Assembly: GCA_050084985.1 (NCBI GenBank)
Contig: JBITNC010000001.1
Coordinates: 196,850,001 to 196,914,000, forward strand
From: Nageia nagi
Taxonomy: Eukaryota > Pinophyta
Direction: 5' to 3'
Length of the DNA: 64,000 bases
The notes under the pieces were generated by a model that worked only from the letters and a program-made list of their open reading frames with translations, had not been told where the DNA came from and did no database searches. Both the position numbers and the translations under genes were made by a program. Below are positions 61,201-64,000 of the stretch, piece after piece. The stretch's first letter is position 1; each line of letters begins with the position of its first letter.

Positions 61201-62084
61201 ATCTACTTCTTTATAAGTCTTAGTAAAATCATCTACTTAAATTGATTTATACTATCCACTACTGATCATGAAATAACAACTATTAATTCCTAATCCTATT
61301 CATGTAATCATAGCATCGATCATAATATTATTGTCAATAAAAAGGATAACTTATTAATCATTTATATATTCAAACCAATTCGTTTAAATACAACTCATCT
61401 ACTTTCCATTTACCATATTATCATGACATAAATACAAATCAACCTTTAATGAATTAATATAATACAATCCATTTAATCATTAATGGATCTTTTTGACAAA
61501 TCATACTATTTCATATCTAATGAGTTTGAAATTTAAATTTGTTCATGTCATATGGTTTTGACTATTATATCAATTATTGAACATCTCCATTGATCTTCAT
61601 GCAATGAGCATTGAACATCTCCTTGGAACTTGGTGGTTGGATCAAGTACTAGGAGGGAGGAGGATCAAGACAACCCTTTTTAAACTAGACTATTATACAA
61701 ATGAATTTAACTATAGATTGTAGGAGAAATTATCTCCTTTCCTTGGTCAATGTATATTAATTTATTATTTATTTACCCTATAATTAATCCATCTTAATTA
61801 ATTAAATCATTCATAATAAGGTCTTGGATACCTTAATAATTAATTAATGAAATTGGTACTATTTGAATTATTTTACTAAATATTATACGAATATCATAAT
61901 CTCAAAACCATATTTTATTTACTACAAGATTCTAAAGAGTTCTTGAATTACTTATTAAAAAAATTAAACATACTTATCACCTCATTAGATACTAATTAGT
62001 TTAATTGACAAACTTGGATAATAATAAGAAAATATATTTTTATTACTTTATATTTCTCCACTTTCACATGAATTTAATAATATT
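61201..62084. other. AT-rich spacer, nothing recognised
   Basis: Stops in all frames; no repeat or RNA motif supported. Confidence 0.4.
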
Positions 62085-62990
62085 TTTTTACTAAACATCA
62101 TATTAGGACTTTAATAAAATTCATATCAAAAGAAATTCATTAATCTCTAACTAAAGGCATAAGGAGAAATATTTGACTAGTCTCCTTAAAATATCATAAA
62201 ATACATATTACAATTTGTACGTAAAATTTTCTACCCCTACATCTAAATAAAAATAAAAGAACATCCCACTCCTTTACTTTAAAGAAAAATACATGGTATC
62301 AACCTTTGAATAAATAACCACTATGTCTCTTCAAAGGGTACAACACTTCAATCAACAATTAATGAAACTTTATCATTATAATAAACATCATATTAGGAAT
62401 TTAATAAAATTTATGTTATTTATTAAACTTTAGCTAAAGGCATAAGGAGAAATATTTGACTAGTCTCTTTAAAATATCATAATATAATTTGTACATAAAA
62501 TTTTTCACTCCTACATCTAAATAAAAAGAGAATAACAAAAGAAAATTCCACTCCTTTACTTTTTAAAGAAAATGACATGGTACCAAATTTTAAATGAAAT
62601 GACCATTATGTCTTTTCAAATGCTACAACACTTCAATCAATAATTAATTATATGAAATATTATAATAAATATTATATTAGGAATTTAATAAAATTTATGT
62701 CAAAATAAATTCATTAAATTCTAACTAAAGGCATAAGGAAGAATATTTGACTAGTCTTTTTAAAATATCATAATACAATTTGTACATGAGAGTTTTCACC
62801 CTTATATCTAAATAATAAAAAAAAAAAATGATTAACAAAAGAAAATCCCACTTCTTTATTTTTTAAAGAAAATGACATGGTAACAATCTGTAAATAGAAC
62901 CACTATGTCTCTGCAAATGGTTCAACACTTCTAACAACCATTAATTCTATAAAGCTTTACCAAATATTATGATAAACATCATATTAAATA
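62085..62990. repeat. ~290-bp tandem repeat, three copies plus a partial
   Basis: CATCATATTAGG or a variant at about 62096, 62386, 62669 and 62977. Each copy contains AAAGGCATAAGGAGAAATA, TTTGACTAGTC, ACAATTTGTAC, CCACTCCTTTACTTT, ACATGGTA and CACTATGTCTCTTCAAA in order. Confidence 0.85.
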
Positions 62991-64000
62991 TCTCAAAATA
63001 GGACTACCTTAAAAAAATGTAAAAGAATGCACCTGGACTTGAAGAGGAAAGAGAGACTTCTTTTCTTCACATAACTCTGCACCAAGTTTGAGAATAACCA
63101 AAACAAAATGAAAATAGCAAGAGATAGATATGTAGTTATTGTTGGTATTGTTCCAATGCTCTAATCCGTTATTTATAGCTAAAGGGGCTCAAATGTGTCC
63201 AAATGGATGTCTCTTCACACCTTTAATAATTTTGGGTTAGGGTTCCTTAAAGTTGAAGATGATGGTAATGGCATTTAATACTTTGGAATCTTTTTTACTA
63301 GTTGACAATTTAGTGCTAACTTTTATCCACAACTAACATAAAAATACAAAGTTAAGTAGGGTCATTACTCTATTATTTTTCTAGCTATTAAATATCATGT
63401 TATACCACAAGGAGACTTTAGTCTCTATCTAATAGTGTTTTTACTATTAGCCCTATGTGGCAATAATATGGACACTTATTTTCAACTTTTACCCCATTAA
63501 ATTTATTTTTTTAACCTTATAATAATTTTAAAATTTAATTAAAGGTATACCCTCTTTTTCCCTCCTTTTAAAAATTTAAATTTTAAAAATAACAAATAAG
63601 GAAAAACACATCTTTACCTATGATGATCACCTTATTCTATAGAGTAAGGTTAATCCACACATTTTTGCAAAAATATTTTCATCAAGAACTCAACAATCAC
63701 AATAATTATTCTACATGCATCTACATGATTAATTATGCTCATAGGGTGTGTGAGTGATTCAATTCCAATCATTTCCTCCTCTTATCCTTTTGTTCCTATC
63801 ACCAATTCACCTTTGGTTCATTGGGTCTTCAATTTCTCCTATCATCTTGTAGTAATCTATTACCTGCATTATAAAATCTCAAAGCTAGCATCAACTCGAT
63901 ACAAATAATACATATTTCTAATTAATGATCATCACATAGAAATAATTTAAACATAGTTTCATTCATATCCTTGATGATTGTTGAAGTCAACTAGTGCCAT
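62991..64000. other. AT-rich spacer to window end
   Basis: No gene, repeat or LTR end recognised. Confidence 0.4.

Overview
This window is plant nuclear DNA, strongly AT-rich (roughly 70% A+T by eye), and consists almost entirely of decayed transposable elements and tandem repeats. The evidence for a plant is: Ty1/copia elements primed by initiator tRNA-Met, a Ty3/gypsy element with a second (archaeal-type) RNase H as in the Tat lineage, L1-type LINE remnants, a DUF659 hAT transposase, a degenerate PPR gene, and a long tract of degenerate TTTAGGG-like repeat. I see no intact host gene. The density of old, nested, internally deleted elements and the C-to-T decay would fit a large, slowly purged genome such as a gymnosperm, but the sequence alone does not fix the species.

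Layout. 1-3600: simple repeats and about 2.7 kb of telomere-like DNA. 3819-5411: a degenerate multi-exon gene. 5412-8560: minisatellites and a ~370-bp tandem repeat. 9268-10663 (-): an unrecognised degenerate coding region. 12600-14780 (-): LINE ORF2 remnant. 15055-15500 (-): two tRNA-derived SINE-like units. 15692-25169 (+): copia element A, with copia element B (20156-23562) inserted in its RNase H coding region and flanked by the duplication ATATC. 25995-26870 (-): LINE ORF1 remnant. 29140-31440: a palindromic satellite array flanked by two related 24-bp minisatellites. 32564-33290 (+): hAT transposase remnant. 34564-39702 (+): copia element E, structurally complete with duplication ATTCC. 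40903-52670 (-): copia element C with duplication ATTTT, holding a Tat-like gypsy element D (about 45221-49500, +). 52821-53952: possible solo LTR. 59640-60245 (-): PPR remnant. 60545-62990: further tandem repeats.

How the parts relate. The nesting gives a relative order: A before B, and C before D. B and C belong to one copia family (similar protease and RNase H ends, and repeats of the same kind before the 3' LTR). E is the youngest dated element: its two 567-bp LTRs differ at about 20 sites with no gaps, and its gag-pol frame is unbroken by indels but carries six stops. Across A, D and E several catalytic Asp codons read Asn, and most stops are those produced by C-to-T or G-to-A changes, which suggests methylcytosine deamination. 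The least explained structure is the alternating inverted-repeat array at 29342-31085.
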